The translations under genes and the position numbers were made by a program. A DNA stretch of 23,634 nucleotides, taken from positions 1-23,634 of IMG/VR virus record IMGVR_UViG_3300007722_000112; one strand, given 5' to 3'. The notes beneath the pieces were generated by a model, which saw only the letters and a list, made by a program, of their open reading frames with translations, was not told where the DNA came from and searched no databases. Each line of letters begins with the position of its first letter. Within the stretch, counting starts at the first letter, position 1. This DNA comes from a virus. Below are positions 5,140-12,753 of the stretch, one piece after another.

Positions 5140-5381
5140 TACAACGACTAGCCCTGTACCTAGCACTAGGGCTGGTACTGACTCTATCGAACGTTACCCT
5201 AACCAATTGGGAGTTCTGGGCAGTACTGGCGCTGTTCTGGGCAAGCGAGCGCACGGCCAAGGCACAGCAACATGAGCAGAGTTATGTAGAAGGCATACTG
5301 ATGTTCATAGACTTAGACACACAACAACAACAAGACCTGGTCAAGACCATACGACAAGTAGAGAACAAGTACAATGACTAA
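5136..5381 (+). CDS. Small membrane protein coupled to the AAA+ ATPase (81 aa)
   Basis: I chose the ATG at 5136, which overlaps the ATPase stop as ATGA; an in-frame ATG 15 nt earlier also exists. Residues about 4-20 (LALYLALGLVLTLSNVTL) and 24-37 (WEFWAVLALFWA) are hydrophobic and could form two short spans or a hairpin. The rest is a Gln-rich helix (TAKAQQHEQSYVEG, then TQQQQDLVKTIRQVENKY), likely a cytoplasmic coiled coil. No family is recognised. Translational coupling to an AAA+ ATPase suggests a membrane anchor or adaptor for it, which is inference. The last 8 nt overlap the next gene. Confidence 0.65.
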   Translation: MIQRLALYLALGLVLTLSNVTLTNWEFWAVLALFWASERTAKAQQHEQSYVEGILMFIDLDTQQQQDLVKTIRQVENKYND

Positions 5382-5631
5382 TACCGTATACAACAAAGAG
5401 TGCCAGTACCTAGGAGCACAGGCCAAACCCTGCGGCTGCACCAGCGTGGCTCACAAGAGTTACTGTGCAGAGCATGTGTGGTTAGTCTACAAGGAAGGCA
5501 GCAACATCTTACGCAAGAAGGACACCAAGCGATACAGCCAACTGCAGATCATTGTGGACGACTTTAATGCTGTACTAGAAGAACTGGAAGCAGAAGGGTG
5601 GACAGTTGAGTGGGATGGTAGTGTGCAATAA
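5374..5631 (+). CDS. Small zinc-ribbon protein, GcrA-like Cys/His motif (85 aa)
   Basis: Cys10, Cys20, Cys22, Cys31 and His34 (pattern ECQYLG, PCGC, KSYCAEH) resemble the small zinc-binding motif seen at the end of GcrA-type and many phage proteins (CQ[YW]xxG...CG...SYCxEH). Residues about 45-80 form an amphipathic helix and an acidic end (AVLEELEAEGWTVEWDG). A nucleic-acid or RNA-polymerase contact is the usual guess for such ribbons; no direct evidence is present. The ATG lies inside the last codons of the membrane-protein gene (8-nt overlap), making the third gene of the P9 unit. The stop is 8 nt before the P10 -35 box. Confidence 0.7.
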   Translation: MTNTVYNKECQYLGAQAKPCGCTSVAHKSYCAEHVWLVYKEGSNILRKKDTKRYSQLQIIVDDFNAVLEELEAEGWTVEWDGSVQ

Positions 5632-5639
5632 CCCAGAGG

Positions 5640-5668
5640 TTGACAGGGTCTTTGTTTAGTGTTATAAT
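5640..5668 (+). promoter_or_regulatory. Strong sigma-70 early promoter P10
   Basis: TTGACA (5640-5645), 17-bp spacer, TATAAT (5663-5668) with TGT in front. ACCC before and GGGT after the -35 box are inverted, followed by a T-rich stretch, as at P8. Drives the gene at 5709. Confidence 0.9.
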
Positions 5669-5708
5669 ACACACATGTTCAACAGCAGTAGAGAGAGAGT
5701 AACACAGC

Positions 5709-5960
5709 ATGCAAGCAAGCACATACAACATAGAGTTTATTAACACTACTCCCGTAACAGCAAACTACAATGCACAAGTAGATGCACTACTAGCACAAGA
5801 TGCAGATGCAGAGTTAGATGAGTTAACAGAGCAGTTTGTAAACGAGTATGCACTGCAAGATGCATCTGCAGACAACATCGGGGGACTAATTGTATATACA
5901 CATGAAGATGCAGTTGTAGCAGTATACGATTACGAAACGTTTGTAGGCTGGGTAGTATAA
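5709..5960 (+). CDS. Small acidic hypothetical protein (83 aa)
   Basis: I do not recognise this protein. It is acidic throughout, with a helix at about 22-52 rich in A, D, E and L (VDALLAQDADAELDELTEQF) and a C-terminal half of predicted beta strands (GGLIVYTHEDAVVAVYDYET). A GA-rich ribosome-binding site lies 10 nt before the ATG. Codon choice leans to GCA, ACA and CTA, as in the next gene, and differs from the earlier genes, which may mean these two came in together. The gene is followed by a 15-bp inverted repeat and promoter P11. Confidence 0.65.
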   Translation: MQASTYNIEFINTTPVTANYNAQVDALLAQDADAELDELTEQFVNEYALQDASADNIGGLIVYTHEDAVVAVYDYETFVGWVV

Positions 5961-5963
5961 AGT

Positions 5964-6007
5964 ACTAGAGCAGTGTGTAGGGTCTTTACTAGACACACTG
6001 CTCTAGT
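5964..6007 (+). repeat. 15-bp perfect inverted repeat overlapping promoter P11
   Basis: ACTAGAGCAGTGTGT (5964-5978) and ACACACTGCTCTAGT (5993-6007) are exact reverse complements with a 14-nt loop. The right arm covers part of the -35 box. There is no T-run after the stem, so it looks more like an operator or mRNA 3'-end stabiliser than a classical terminator. Confidence 0.85.
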
Positions 6008-6019
6008 GTATGTTATAAT
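5990..6019 (+). promoter_or_regulatory. Sigma-70 early promoter P11 within a palindrome
   Basis: TAGACA (5990-5995), 18-bp spacer, TATAAT (6014-6019) with TGT in front. The -35 box lies in the right arm of the 15-bp inverted repeat. The leader is a long CA-rich run (ACATACACAGCAACACACAC) before AGAGAG and the ATG at 6059. Confidence 0.8.
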
Positions 6020-6058
6020 ACATACACAGCAACACACACACTAGAGAGCACACACACT

Positions 6059-6379
6059 ATGCAAGCACATACACTTGAGACTACTGCTACACAATACAAG
6101 TTTGCAGCAATGCAAAACGCTCGCATGCGCAACTATGCTAATGCTTCATTGTATACAGATGCTGTTAAGATACGTGCAGAGCGCATTAAGTTATTGCTTG
6201 AGATGCTGTACAGTGCAACTAACGTATACATTAACTATCGCAAGACTAAAATTGCAATTAAAGTAGCAGATGCACAAATTAAAGATCGCAAGCAATTACG
6301 TGCAATAGAAGCAGAATGGGCTGCAAATGGCATTACTAAAACAATTAGCGCACAAGGCGTTATATATAGTTTTAAATAA
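6059..6379 (+). CDS. Basic helical hypothetical protein (106 aa)
   Basis: No family is recognised. The product is rich in A, K, R and I and should be largely helical: a first helix at about 8-32, a second at about 34-58 (VKIRAERIKLLLEMLYSATN), and a third at about 60-95 with many Lys and Arg (KTKIAIKVADAQIKDRKQLR). It ends with a short beta-like VIYSFK. Its basic character contrasts with the acidic protein encoded upstream, and the two could interact; this is speculation. It is the last of the promoter-family genes before the non-coding island. Confidence 0.65.
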   Translation: MQAHTLETTATQYKFAAMQNARMRNYANASLYTDAVKIRAERIKLLLEMLYSATNVYINYRKTKIAIKVADAQIKDRKQLRAIEAEWAANGITKTISAQGVIYSFK

Positions 6380-6717
6380 TTAAATCTTTCTCAGCCTCGT
6401 GGGGGGGTGGGGGGTGGGGCACTAGTACTACTAAAGTACTAGCGCTAGCAGCAGCGCAATCAAATTCTCCCCCCAAAGTTCCCTCTAAAGTTCCTAATAT
6501 CCCCACCCCAGTTAGATGTAATCACCAGGGGCCGAGATCTCTGGACCCACTTTAATTTGCGCACAAAATTTTTAAGCCACTATATAGACCTCTCTCTAAA
6601 AACTTCGTTGGATTACTGTTTTCAACTTTTGAAATTTTTTTTACAATTTTTTTTACTCGCTATATACACCTCGGGCTGTTGCACTGTGATAATTACTGCT
6701 ATAACCATTCTTATACC
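6380..6717 (+). other. Non-coding island with G-tract, inverted repeats and T-tracts
   Basis: About 340 bp without a convincing gene. It holds runs of 7, 6 and 4 G separated by single T (6401-6419), a C6 run (6469-6474), and CCCCACCCC (6501-6509), which is the exact complement of GGGGTGGGG (6411-6419). CTAGTACT (6422-6429) and AGTACTAG (6435-6442) form a hairpin. AAAGTTCC occurs twice (6475-6482, 6487-6494) and two T8 tracts lie at 6635-6642 and 6647-6654. No TTGACA-type promoter is seen. Origin, terminator or regulatory function is possible. Confidence 0.6.
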
Positions 6718-6786
6718 ATGCTACGCCGTTTACTACGTCCTTTCCGTTATCCCACTATATACACATCTAGAGAACACTATATAGTC
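6578..6786 (+). repeat. Four copies of a CACTATATA motif
   Basis: CACTATATAGAC (6578-6589), CGCTATATACAC (6658-6669), CACTATATACAC (6753-6764) and CACTATATAGTC (6775-6786) share the core C-R-CTATATA-S-W-C. The first two are in the island, the last two in the putative 48-aa gene. They may be protein-binding sites. Confidence 0.5.
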
Positions 6787-6864
6787 ACTGTTGCTGCTCA
6801 CCGTGTGCTGGCCGTTGCACTAGTGTGTTCTTCTACGGGACTGTTATTAGGCTTACTGTTATGA
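6718..6864 (+). CDS. Possible 48-aa membrane protein
   Basis: The frame from ATG 6718 encodes a basic N-terminus (MLRRLLRPFRYP) and a C-terminal hydrophobic helix (VLAVALVCSSTGLLLGLLL), the layout of a small single-span protein with a cytoplasmic positive end. Its TGA overlaps the ATG of the oxygenase-like gene in an ATGA junction (6861-6864), the coupling style used repeatedly in this genome. There is no Shine-Dalgarno before 6718; an in-frame TTG at 6679 could extend it. I cannot tell whether it is expressed; the junction is the main support. Confidence 0.35.
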   Translation: MLRRLLRPFRYPTIYTSREHYIVTVAAHRVLAVALVCSSTGLLLGLLL

Positions 6865-7361
6865 TCCATTTGTTAGCATGGCCCGTACTGCCCGTTGAAC
6901 TACAGTCAATACATACTCGCATACAGTCTAATCAGCATCTACTCACTAATCAGGATGGATACACTGCTGATGCACGTTATGCGGGTTTATGGTCATGGCC
7001 AGAACAGTCATTGGACGCTGAACGGGTCAGTAGCAGTATCAACTACAGTCTACATCCCAGTCAGTTGCATCTACAGTGGGTTAAGCCGCCGGGAATAGGA
7101 TTTCATCAGGATCGTATTCGACGTTACAGTGCTGTTTGTTCACTTACACAGGATTATCCTACTGTATTCAAACAAGGCGGTAAGGCCTACAGGTTTGTCA
7201 TTCCGCAGTACCATTGGGCATTGTTTGACCACACTGTGCCGCATGCTGTACTGGGCCTGCGGGAGGATAGGTGGGCAGTGTGTATAGATTTTAGTTCATT
7301 ATATGAGCAGTTTACCGATCTAATCGCTGGCGCTACCGCTGGGTCGCTTCGCTCTATTTGA
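6861..7361 (+). CDS. 2OG-Fe(II) oxygenase-like protein (166 aa)
   Basis: The chosen ATG (6861) overlaps the preceding frame; an in-frame GTG at 6825 would add a hydrophobic stretch. The second half shows an HxD...H...R arrangement expected of 2-oxoglutarate/Fe(II) oxygenases: FHQD (His82, Asp84), VPHAV (His128) and a following Arg (134 or 137) before the strand WAVCIDF. The spacing (44 residues between the metal ligands) is short but within the range of small family members. Phages of this group often carry several such enzymes, acting on protein or nucleic acid side chains. The substrate is unknown. It is convergent with a radical SAM gene only 15 bp away, so the two may form an oxidative modification pair. 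A diverged cupin is the alternative. Confidence 0.55.
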   Translation: MIHLLAWPVLPVELQSIHTRIQSNQHLLTNQDGYTADARYAGLWSWPEQSLDAERVSSSINYSLHPSQLHLQWVKPPGIGFHQDRIRRYSAVCSLTQDYPTVFKQGGKAYRFVIPQYHWALFDHTVPHAVLGLREDRWAVCIDFSSLYEQFTDLIAGATAGSLRSI

Positions 7362-7376
7362 CAGGAAGTGCCGCCG

Positions 7377-8333
7377 CTATTTCACTGGCTGTATGCGCCA
7401 CACTGCCGCAGACTGTTTGCGTTTAGGTATGGATATGTCAGTAAGGCATTGGCATTCTGTGTAGCCGCAGATCACTGGCTTGACCACTTGCTTGTAGCCG
7501 TCTCGAATCCATCCTGAGTAGCCGCCTTGTTCGCAGTTGGCTCTACGGTAACTGCCGTCGAACTGTACAAATGCGGATTTTAGTCCTATGTCGCACTCCC
7601 AGCGACCGAAGTTGTTTTCTCTGCGATTGATCAGTTCCACAGTCCAACTCTTGCCGGGAAATGCCGGTTCGCCCTGACGATCCAGAATGGCAAAGTTTCT
7701 GGGAACAATGGGGTCCACCCAAAGATTTCTATACACAGCAGGATTGTCCAGGAACCAGCGTTGCTGCTGTTCAGTATAGGTGGGAGTTTGACCCGATCCC
7801 CAATCTACTATCATAGTGGGTATAACTGAGACGTCAGTTTCGTTCAACAGTTGATCGTAGATGATCATGCAGTGACCCCAGTAGTCGGGATCCATCATTA
7901 GATTCACCGTGACCTGTTTGACATACTGATTTGCTTGATTTGCTCGTTCGACCCAACCGTCGGCGTGAAACGCAGGATGATAACTGAGTCCTAGATTTTC
8001 TACATCTAGTCCGTCCCAGTATTCTGCCTTACGAACACCGTTGCTACTGACGCCAGCATAGTGTTTAGGGCTGGCAAATTTTTTAAGTAACTTTGGTAAA
8101 AAAGGACTTACTGTAGGCTCGCCCCCTGATATAACCAAATGTATCATGGGGTGCTGTTCTAATATGCTGTCGATAAAGTATTCCGCTTCACTCCAGTCGT
8201 AGTGATGATTCTTGCCCTCGTGTAGATATTTTGGGCAATAGCGGCAATGATTTGTACAGATGTTGTTGATTATCCAAGTTAGATAAAAACGTTTGTAGTC
8301 ACTTACTACTTGGTTGTATGGGCATGGTTGCAT
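7377..8333 (-). CDS. Radical SAM enzyme with C-terminal auxiliary cluster
   Basis: The 318-residue protein has the CxxxCxxC iron-sulfur motif CTNHCRYC (Cys26, Cys30, Cys33) and the SAM-binding GGEPT (70-74), then a partial TIM-barrel region. Five more cysteines near the end (247, 267, 289, 294, 296, with CGYTECQC) suit a SPASM/Twitch-type auxiliary cluster, as in enzymes that modify peptides or nucleosides. The substrate cannot be deduced; no precursor peptide is seen next to it. The ATG lacks a Shine-Dalgarno but has TAAATA exactly 5 nt upstream, so it may be translated from a leaderless late transcript. It is divergent from the tail fibre gene and convergent with the oxygenase-like gene. 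Confidence 0.88.
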   Translation of the reverse strand: MQPCPYNQVVSDYKRFYLTWIINNICTNHCRYCPKYLHEGKNHHYDWSEAEYFIDSILEQHPMIHLVISGGEPTVSPFLPKLLKKFASPKHYAGVSSNGVRKAEYWDGLDVENLGLSYHPAFHADGWVERANQANQYVKQVTVNLMMDPDYWGHCMIIYDQLLNETDVSVIPTMIVDWGSGQTPTYTEQQQRWFLDNPAVYRNLWVDPIVPRNFAILDRQGEPAFPGKSWTVELINRRENNFGRWECDIGLKSAFVQFDGSYRRANCEQGGYSGWIRDGYKQVVKPVICGYTECQCLTDISIPKRKQSAAVWRIQPVK

Positions 8334-8338
8334 AGATC

Positions 8339-8344
8339 TATTTA
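8339..8344 (-). promoter_or_regulatory. Late-type promoter box immediately before the radical SAM gene
   Basis: On the minus strand TAAATA (8344 to 8339) is followed by GATCT and the ATG at 8333. The box matches the last six bases of the T4 late consensus TATAAATA. Transcription from it would begin at about the A of the ATG. Confidence 0.45.
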
Positions 8345-8358
8345 CTTAACCGATCTGG

Positions 8359-8366
8359 GCTAAATA
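8359..8366 (+). promoter_or_regulatory. Candidate late promoter for the tail fibre
   Basis: GCTAAATA matches TATAAATA at 6 of 8 positions, 33 nt before the ATG at 8400. The expected leader is about 28 nt and contains AGGA as ribosome-binding site. A structural gene is the expected client of a late promoter. Confidence 0.4.
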
Positions 8367-8399
8367 GCGTATAGTGGAATCTACGTTCTAGGATTAGAA

Positions 8400-11300
8400 A
8401 TGACAAGCAATATCGACCCAACACAAATTAACCCAGAGTTTCCTGTATCAGGACAAAATAACAGTTCGCAGGGATTTAGAGACAATTTTCAAGGCACTGT
8501 ACAAGGCCTAACTGCTGCCCGTGACGAAATTACAGGGCTGCAACGTAATGCCACAGTAAAAGGCACTACCAGCACAACTAGAGTAGAAAACGCAGACGAC
8601 TTTCAAAACTACATGGTAGGTGCAGAACTGCGTGAAGTACAACTAGCAGATTGGACACAACGCTTGTTCAATCATGGCCCGCAAAGCGGCACAGTTGCTC
8701 TAAGTTACTACGAAGCACCGATACATTATGTAGAAGCGTTTCCCAACGTTACCTTAGGATTAAAACAGTTTCCAGTAGACCAATATGCCACAATGCGTGT
8801 GTATGTTTCAGTTCCGTCTACTGCTACTGTTGTGACATTCAGCGATGTCAGCAGTATTACCAACGTGACTAGATTGGTAAACTTCAACAGCGTCAGCGGC
8901 GAAATGACGTTTGAGACCAGCGGCGTATTTGGTATTGAAATTTCAAGCCGCACTGGTGTTGATTTTGAATTCTTTGACCTTGACCGTAGGAAAATTGATG
9001 CTAGTGTGCAAACAGTTAGTGCTGTGGGTATCAGCGGTAACTTCAACGATCTAAACAGTATTCCAACTGCAAGCGAATCCCTAAAAGGTATCATGCAAGT
9101 TGGTGACGGCCTATTGGTAAATGCCGGTGTTGTCAGTGTTGATACTGCCACAATACAGGTTGCGGTTTCTACAGCAACCACAGCATCAGTAGGTGTTATT
9201 CAAGTTGGGAATGGGTTGACTATTACTCCAGCAGGATTACTAAGTGCTAATCAGTATACTTTACCCACTGCTACAACTGCTACACTAGGCGGTGTTATTA
9301 TCGGCGCTGGCCTTGCAGTAGATTCCACAGGAACATTGAGTGTAGTAGACGGTATTACAGGTGCTACAGGACTAATCGGTGCTACTGGTCCAACAGGTGC
9401 TACTGGAGTGCAGGGCCCAGACGGATTAGGTGTCGGAGTTTATTCAAACAGTTCTATTACAATTGGCACTGGTGCAAAAGTGTTTGTTTTAGAAAGTTTA
9501 GCCGTTTGGTCAATTGGACAGCGAGTTCGTGCTAAAAACTATGCCAGCGGTATTCCTGTTAACGAATGGTTAGAAGGACAAATTACTGCATATGACACTA
9601 CTGGTTCTACAGTTACAGTATATGTTGACCGTACACAGGGTACTGCTACAACATTAACAACTTGGTTTGTTAACGTAGCAGGCGAAGTTGGTTCAACTGG
9701 ACCACAAGGCGCCACAGGCGGACCTGGTGCAACAGGCAGCGGTGCTACTGGTGCTACTGGTGAAAGAGGACCGTTGGGTATTCAAGGATATCAAGGTGCT
9801 ACTGGTGCAGGTGTACAAGGTACTACAGGTGCAACTGGTCCTCAAGGCCCCATTGGCGGACCTGGATCAACCGGATCAACTGGTCCTGTAGGAGCAACTG
9901 GTTTAATTGGATCTACAGGTCCACAAGGAGAAACAGGCGATCCAGGCGGAGCAACTGGTCCACAAGGCGCTACTGGTGCGGCTGGCGCCACAGGTCCTGC
10001 CGGACCAGATGGTGCTACTGGTGCAGGTTCAACAGGTGCTACTGGTTTACCGGGTGCTACAGGTGCGCAAGGACCTGCAGGGAATGTTGGTGCTACAGGT
10101 GCAGGTGCTACTGGCGCTACGGGAGAAGCAGGACCTGCAGGTGCAACAGGACTATATGTAACTAGTGCTACTATTAGTGGCACTAATCTAGTTATTATTT
10201 TAAATGATTCGACTGAAATTGATGCAGGCCCTGTTTCAGGTGCTACAGGAGCAGATGGTGGCATAGGTGCTACAGGAGCAGATGGTGGCATAGGTATCGA
10301 CGGCGCTACTGGTGCTACTGGCCCACAAGGTGCAATTGGTGCTACTGGCAGTTACGGGTCAACAGGCGCCACTGGTCCACAAGGAGAAATAGGTGCCACC
10401 GGCGCAGACTCAATAGTTCCTGGCACAACTGGTGCTACTGGACCAGCAGGTTCCACAGGACCTAGTGGAGTTGGATCAACTGGTGCAGACGGTGCTACAG
10501 GCGCTACAGGTGTTCAAGGCGCAACTGGTCCTGCAGGCGCAACTGGCGCTGGCGCAACTGGTGCTATTGGCAATGATGGTGCCACTGGAGCACAAGGTGC
10601 CACAGGATTATACGTTACTACTGCTACTGTAACCGGAACAAATTTGTTAATTACATTAAATGATAGTAGTGAAATTAATGCCGGTAATATTGTTGGTCCT
10701 ACAGGCGCTACTGGTGCGCAAGGAAATCAAGGCAATGACGGAGCAACGGGTGTACAAGGTGCAACTGGCGAAGGCGCTACTGGTGCAACAGGTCCTACAG
10801 GTGCTACTGGGACAATCGGAGTTGATGGTGCAACAGGTGCAACAGGACCTTCAGGTGCAACAGGTGCAGACTCTACGGTGCCAGGGTCTACTGGTGTACA
10901 AGGTGCAACAGGTCCAATAGGACCACTCGGACCAGAAGGTGCTACTGGTGCAACTGGTGCTACAGGAGAAACTGGCGCAACCGGTGTACAAGGTCCGCAA
11001 GGTATTGATGGAAGTGCTGCTGCCCAAGGTGCTACAGGCGCCACTGGACTATATATTACAACTGCTTCAATAACAGGAACAGAATTGTTGTTAGTATTAA
11101 ATGATGCTAGCGAAATTAACGTTGGATCAGTAATTGGTGCTACTGGACTTACAGGCTCAGAAGGTGCAACTGGTGCTGGTGTACAAGGTACCACAGGTGC
11201 TACTGGTCCAACAGGTGCAACAGGTGCATTAGGAACTACAGGTGCTACTGGTCCGCAAGGTGCAACTGGACCTACAGGTGATTTAGGCGCAACCGGTGCT

Positions 11301-12710
11301 ACTGGTCAGGGTGCTACAGGTGCGCAAGGAAATCCGGGAGCAGAAGGTGCTACAGGCGCAACAGGTGCTACTGGACCTGCAGGTGCTACTGGAGTTGGCG
11401 CCACAGGTGCTACAGGTCCTCAAGGACAATATGTTACTACTGCCAGTGTTACAGGTACTACATTAATACTTACATTAAATGATAGTAGTACAGTAGTAGT
11501 TGATGGATCTATACAAGGTGCGACTGGGCCAATTGGACCTAATGGTGGAAATGGCGGAACAGGCGCAACAGGCGCAACAGGTGCTGACGGGGCGACTGGT
11601 CCAATAGGCGCTACCGGCGTCGAAGGTCCAGTAGGTCCGACAGGTCCGGCACTACTTGCTTTTAGTAGTTCGACTAATACTGTTAGCACAGGAACTAAAA
11701 CATTTACAGATTTATACGATGTTAACGGTACTCCAAATGTATCGGGATACACCGCAGGTATGCGAATTAGAGCAGGAGCAATTAATTCTCAACCATTTAG
11801 TTATATGGACGGACAAGTCGAAAGTGTAAATTTAGCCACTACGTCGTTGATTTTTATATCGGATTACGCTCAAGGAACGCTAGGACTTTCGAGTAGTTCT
11901 TGGGCAATTAGCATAGCAGGCGAAAACGGACTTATAGGCCAGCCAGGTCTCGGGTATGTTCTTTGGGCATATGATAATCCTGTTAGTTTAGCAACTATAG
12001 GTTCTGATACTGAGGTACAGTTTGCCGTTGAAAGTGAAGAGCATGCATATACTACTGGGCAAAGAATAAGAGCAATTGTCAAAGAACGTGCATTTTTAAG
12101 TTACTTGGAAGGAACATTAGTTGCAAGAACAGGTACAGACTGGACCATATTAATTGACGAGTATTTTTTAAGTCCAGACGAAGATATTGTTACATTTAGC
12201 ACTTGGACCTTTGCAGTTGCAGGCAGTAGACCTACAAGTACTGCTACTCAATTATATTTGGCAGGTGTTACTATTGCAACAAATACTGTTAGTGGAACGC
12301 TAGTAGTTGCAGGTGGAGTAGGAATTGGAGAAAATTTATTTGTTAAGAGTTTACAAGGCGTCGGAAACCGAGCAGTGTATTCAAGCCAAGAGGGCGAAGT
12401 TACTAATAGTTCCTCAGATGCAAATTTAAAAACAAATGTACATCCGATTGATCAAGGACTTACTGCTACACTTGCATTAAATTCAATTAAGTTTAATTGG
12501 ATAGATACTGAAAGATTTGGTTCACAGACTGAAATCGGCTTTCTTGCACAACAAGTACAGCAAGTTGTTCCTGAAGTAGTCGGAACAAATAGTGACGGCA
12601 CATTAAGTGTGGACTATCCAAAACTAACTGCGGTGTTAACAAAGTCTATTCAAGAACTGTCTGCTAAAGTTGAAGAATTAGAAGCAAGATTATCTGCCGC
12701 TGGTTTATGA
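8400..12710 (+). CDS. Collagen-like tail fibre with C-terminal S74 chaperone domain
   Basis: This 1436-residue protein is the probable host-recognition fibre. Residues 1-about 320 are an N-terminal attachment region with beta-rich repeats. GATG-type Gly-X-Y repeats begin at about 320, pause for a beta module (about 345-428), then run from about 430 to 1083, interrupted by four related inserts of about 35 residues ([39 protein letters not shown] and [13 protein letters not shown] types, each continuing LNDSSEI-like). Two more copies of the first beta module follow (about 1084-1175 and 1180-1275). The end (about 1338-1436) is an intramolecular chaperone: [39 protein letters not shown] and a coiled-coil tail. 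S74 domains trimerise the fibre and often cleave themselves off near the Ser of the SSD motif. AGGA precedes the ATG. Confidence 0.95.
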   Translation: MTSNIDPTQINPEFPVSGQNNSSQGFRDNFQGTVQGLTAARDEITGLQRNATVKGTTSTTRVENADDFQNYMVGAELREVQLADWTQRLFNHGPQSGTVALSYYEAPIHYVEAFPNVTLGLKQFPVDQYATMRVYVSVPSTATVVTFSDVSSITNVTRLVNFNSVSGEMTFETSGVFGIEISSRTGVDFEFFDLDRRKIDASVQTVSAVGISGNFNDLNSIPTASESLKGIMQVGDGLLVNAGVVSVDTATIQVAVSTATTASVGVIQVGNGLTITPAGLLSANQYTLPTATTATLGGVIIGAGLAVDSTGTLSVVDGITGATGLIGATGPTGATGVQGPDGLGVGVYSNSSITIGTGAKVFVLESLAVWSIGQRVRAKNYASGIPVNEWLEGQITAYDTTGSTVTVYVDRTQGTATTLTTWFVNVAGEVGSTGPQGATGGPGATGSGATGATGERGPLGIQGYQGATGAGVQGTTGATGPQGPIGGPGSTGSTGPVGATGLIGSTGPQGETGDPGGATGPQGATGAAGATGPAGPDGATGAGSTGATGLPGATGAQGPAGNVGATGAGATGATGEAGPAGATGLYVTSATISGTNLVIILNDSTEIDAGPVSGATGADGGIGATGADGGIGIDGATGATGPQGAIGATGSYGSTGATGPQGEIGATGADSIVPGTTGATGPAGSTGPSGVGSTGADGATGATGVQGATGPAGATGAGATGAIGNDGATGAQGATGLYVTTATVTGTNLLITLNDSSEINAGNIVGPTGATGAQGNQGNDGATGVQGATGEGATGATGPTGATGTIGVDGATGATGPSGATGADSTVPGSTGVQGATGPIGPLGPEGATGATGATGETGATGVQGPQGIDGSAAAQGATGATGLYITTASITGTELLLVLNDASEINVGSVIGATGLTGSEGATGAGVQGTTGATGPTGATGALGTTGATGPQGATGPTGDLGATGATGQGATGAQGNPGAEGATGATGATGPAGATGVGATGATGPQGQYVTTASVTGTTLILTLNDSSTVVVDGSIQGATGPIGPNGGNGGTGATGATGADGATGPIGATGVEGPVGPTGPALLAFSSSTNTVSTGTKTFTDLYDVNGTPNVSGYTAGMRIRAGAINSQPFSYMDGQVESVNLATTSLIFISDYAQGTLGLSSSSWAISIAGENGLIGQPGLGYVLWAYDNPVSLATIGSDTEVQFAVESEEHAYTTGQRIRAIVKERAFLSYLEGTLVARTGTDWTILIDEYFLSPDEDIVTFSTWTFAVAGSRPTSTATQLYLAGVTIATNTVSGTLVVAGGVGIGENLFVKSLQGVGNRAVYSSQEGEVTNSSSDANLKTNVHPIDQGLTATLALNSIKFNWIDTERFGSQTEIGFLAQQVQQVVPEVVGTNSDGTLSVDYPKLTAVLTKSIQELSAKVEELEARLSAAGL
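9357..11650 (+). repeat. Degenerate tandem repeat coding for collagen-like Gly-X-Y
   Basis: GGTGCTACTGGT-like 12-mers repeat hundreds of times in phase with the reading frame, encoding GATG units, with synonymous codons (GCT/GCA/GCC, ACT/ACA/ACC) mixed along the array. The mixture reduces exact repeat length, which should limit slippage and recombination. Confidence 0.9.
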
Positions 12711-12724
12711 AAATTTAATCAGGG

Positions 12725-12753
12725 TTGACATAGTGTTGTAAATATGCTACAAT
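12725..12753 (+). promoter_or_regulatory. Sigma-70 promoter P12 lying inside a palindrome
   Basis: TTGACA (12725-12730), 17-bp spacer, TACAAT (12748-12753). The expected start of transcription, about 12760, is only 4 nt before the ATG at 12764, so the mRNA would be nearly leaderless. Confidence 0.75.

Noticed and set aside
210-6050. Regularly recurring 40-50 bp sequence, CRISPR-like at first sight
   Set aside because: The repeats are promoters with leaders, spacing is irregular and genes lie between them.
6557-6784. Hydrophobic 75-aa frame starting with TTG in the island
   Set aside because: It is built from T-tracts, has no Shine-Dalgarno, and overlaps the coupled 48-aa frame in another phase.
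9842-11752. Long antisense frames within the fibre gene (9842-10291, 10727-11194, 11420-11752, Pro/Val/Ala-rich)
   Set aside because: They are the reverse complement of the GGTGCTACTGGT repeats; absence of stops is a by-product of the repeat, and no start signals exist.
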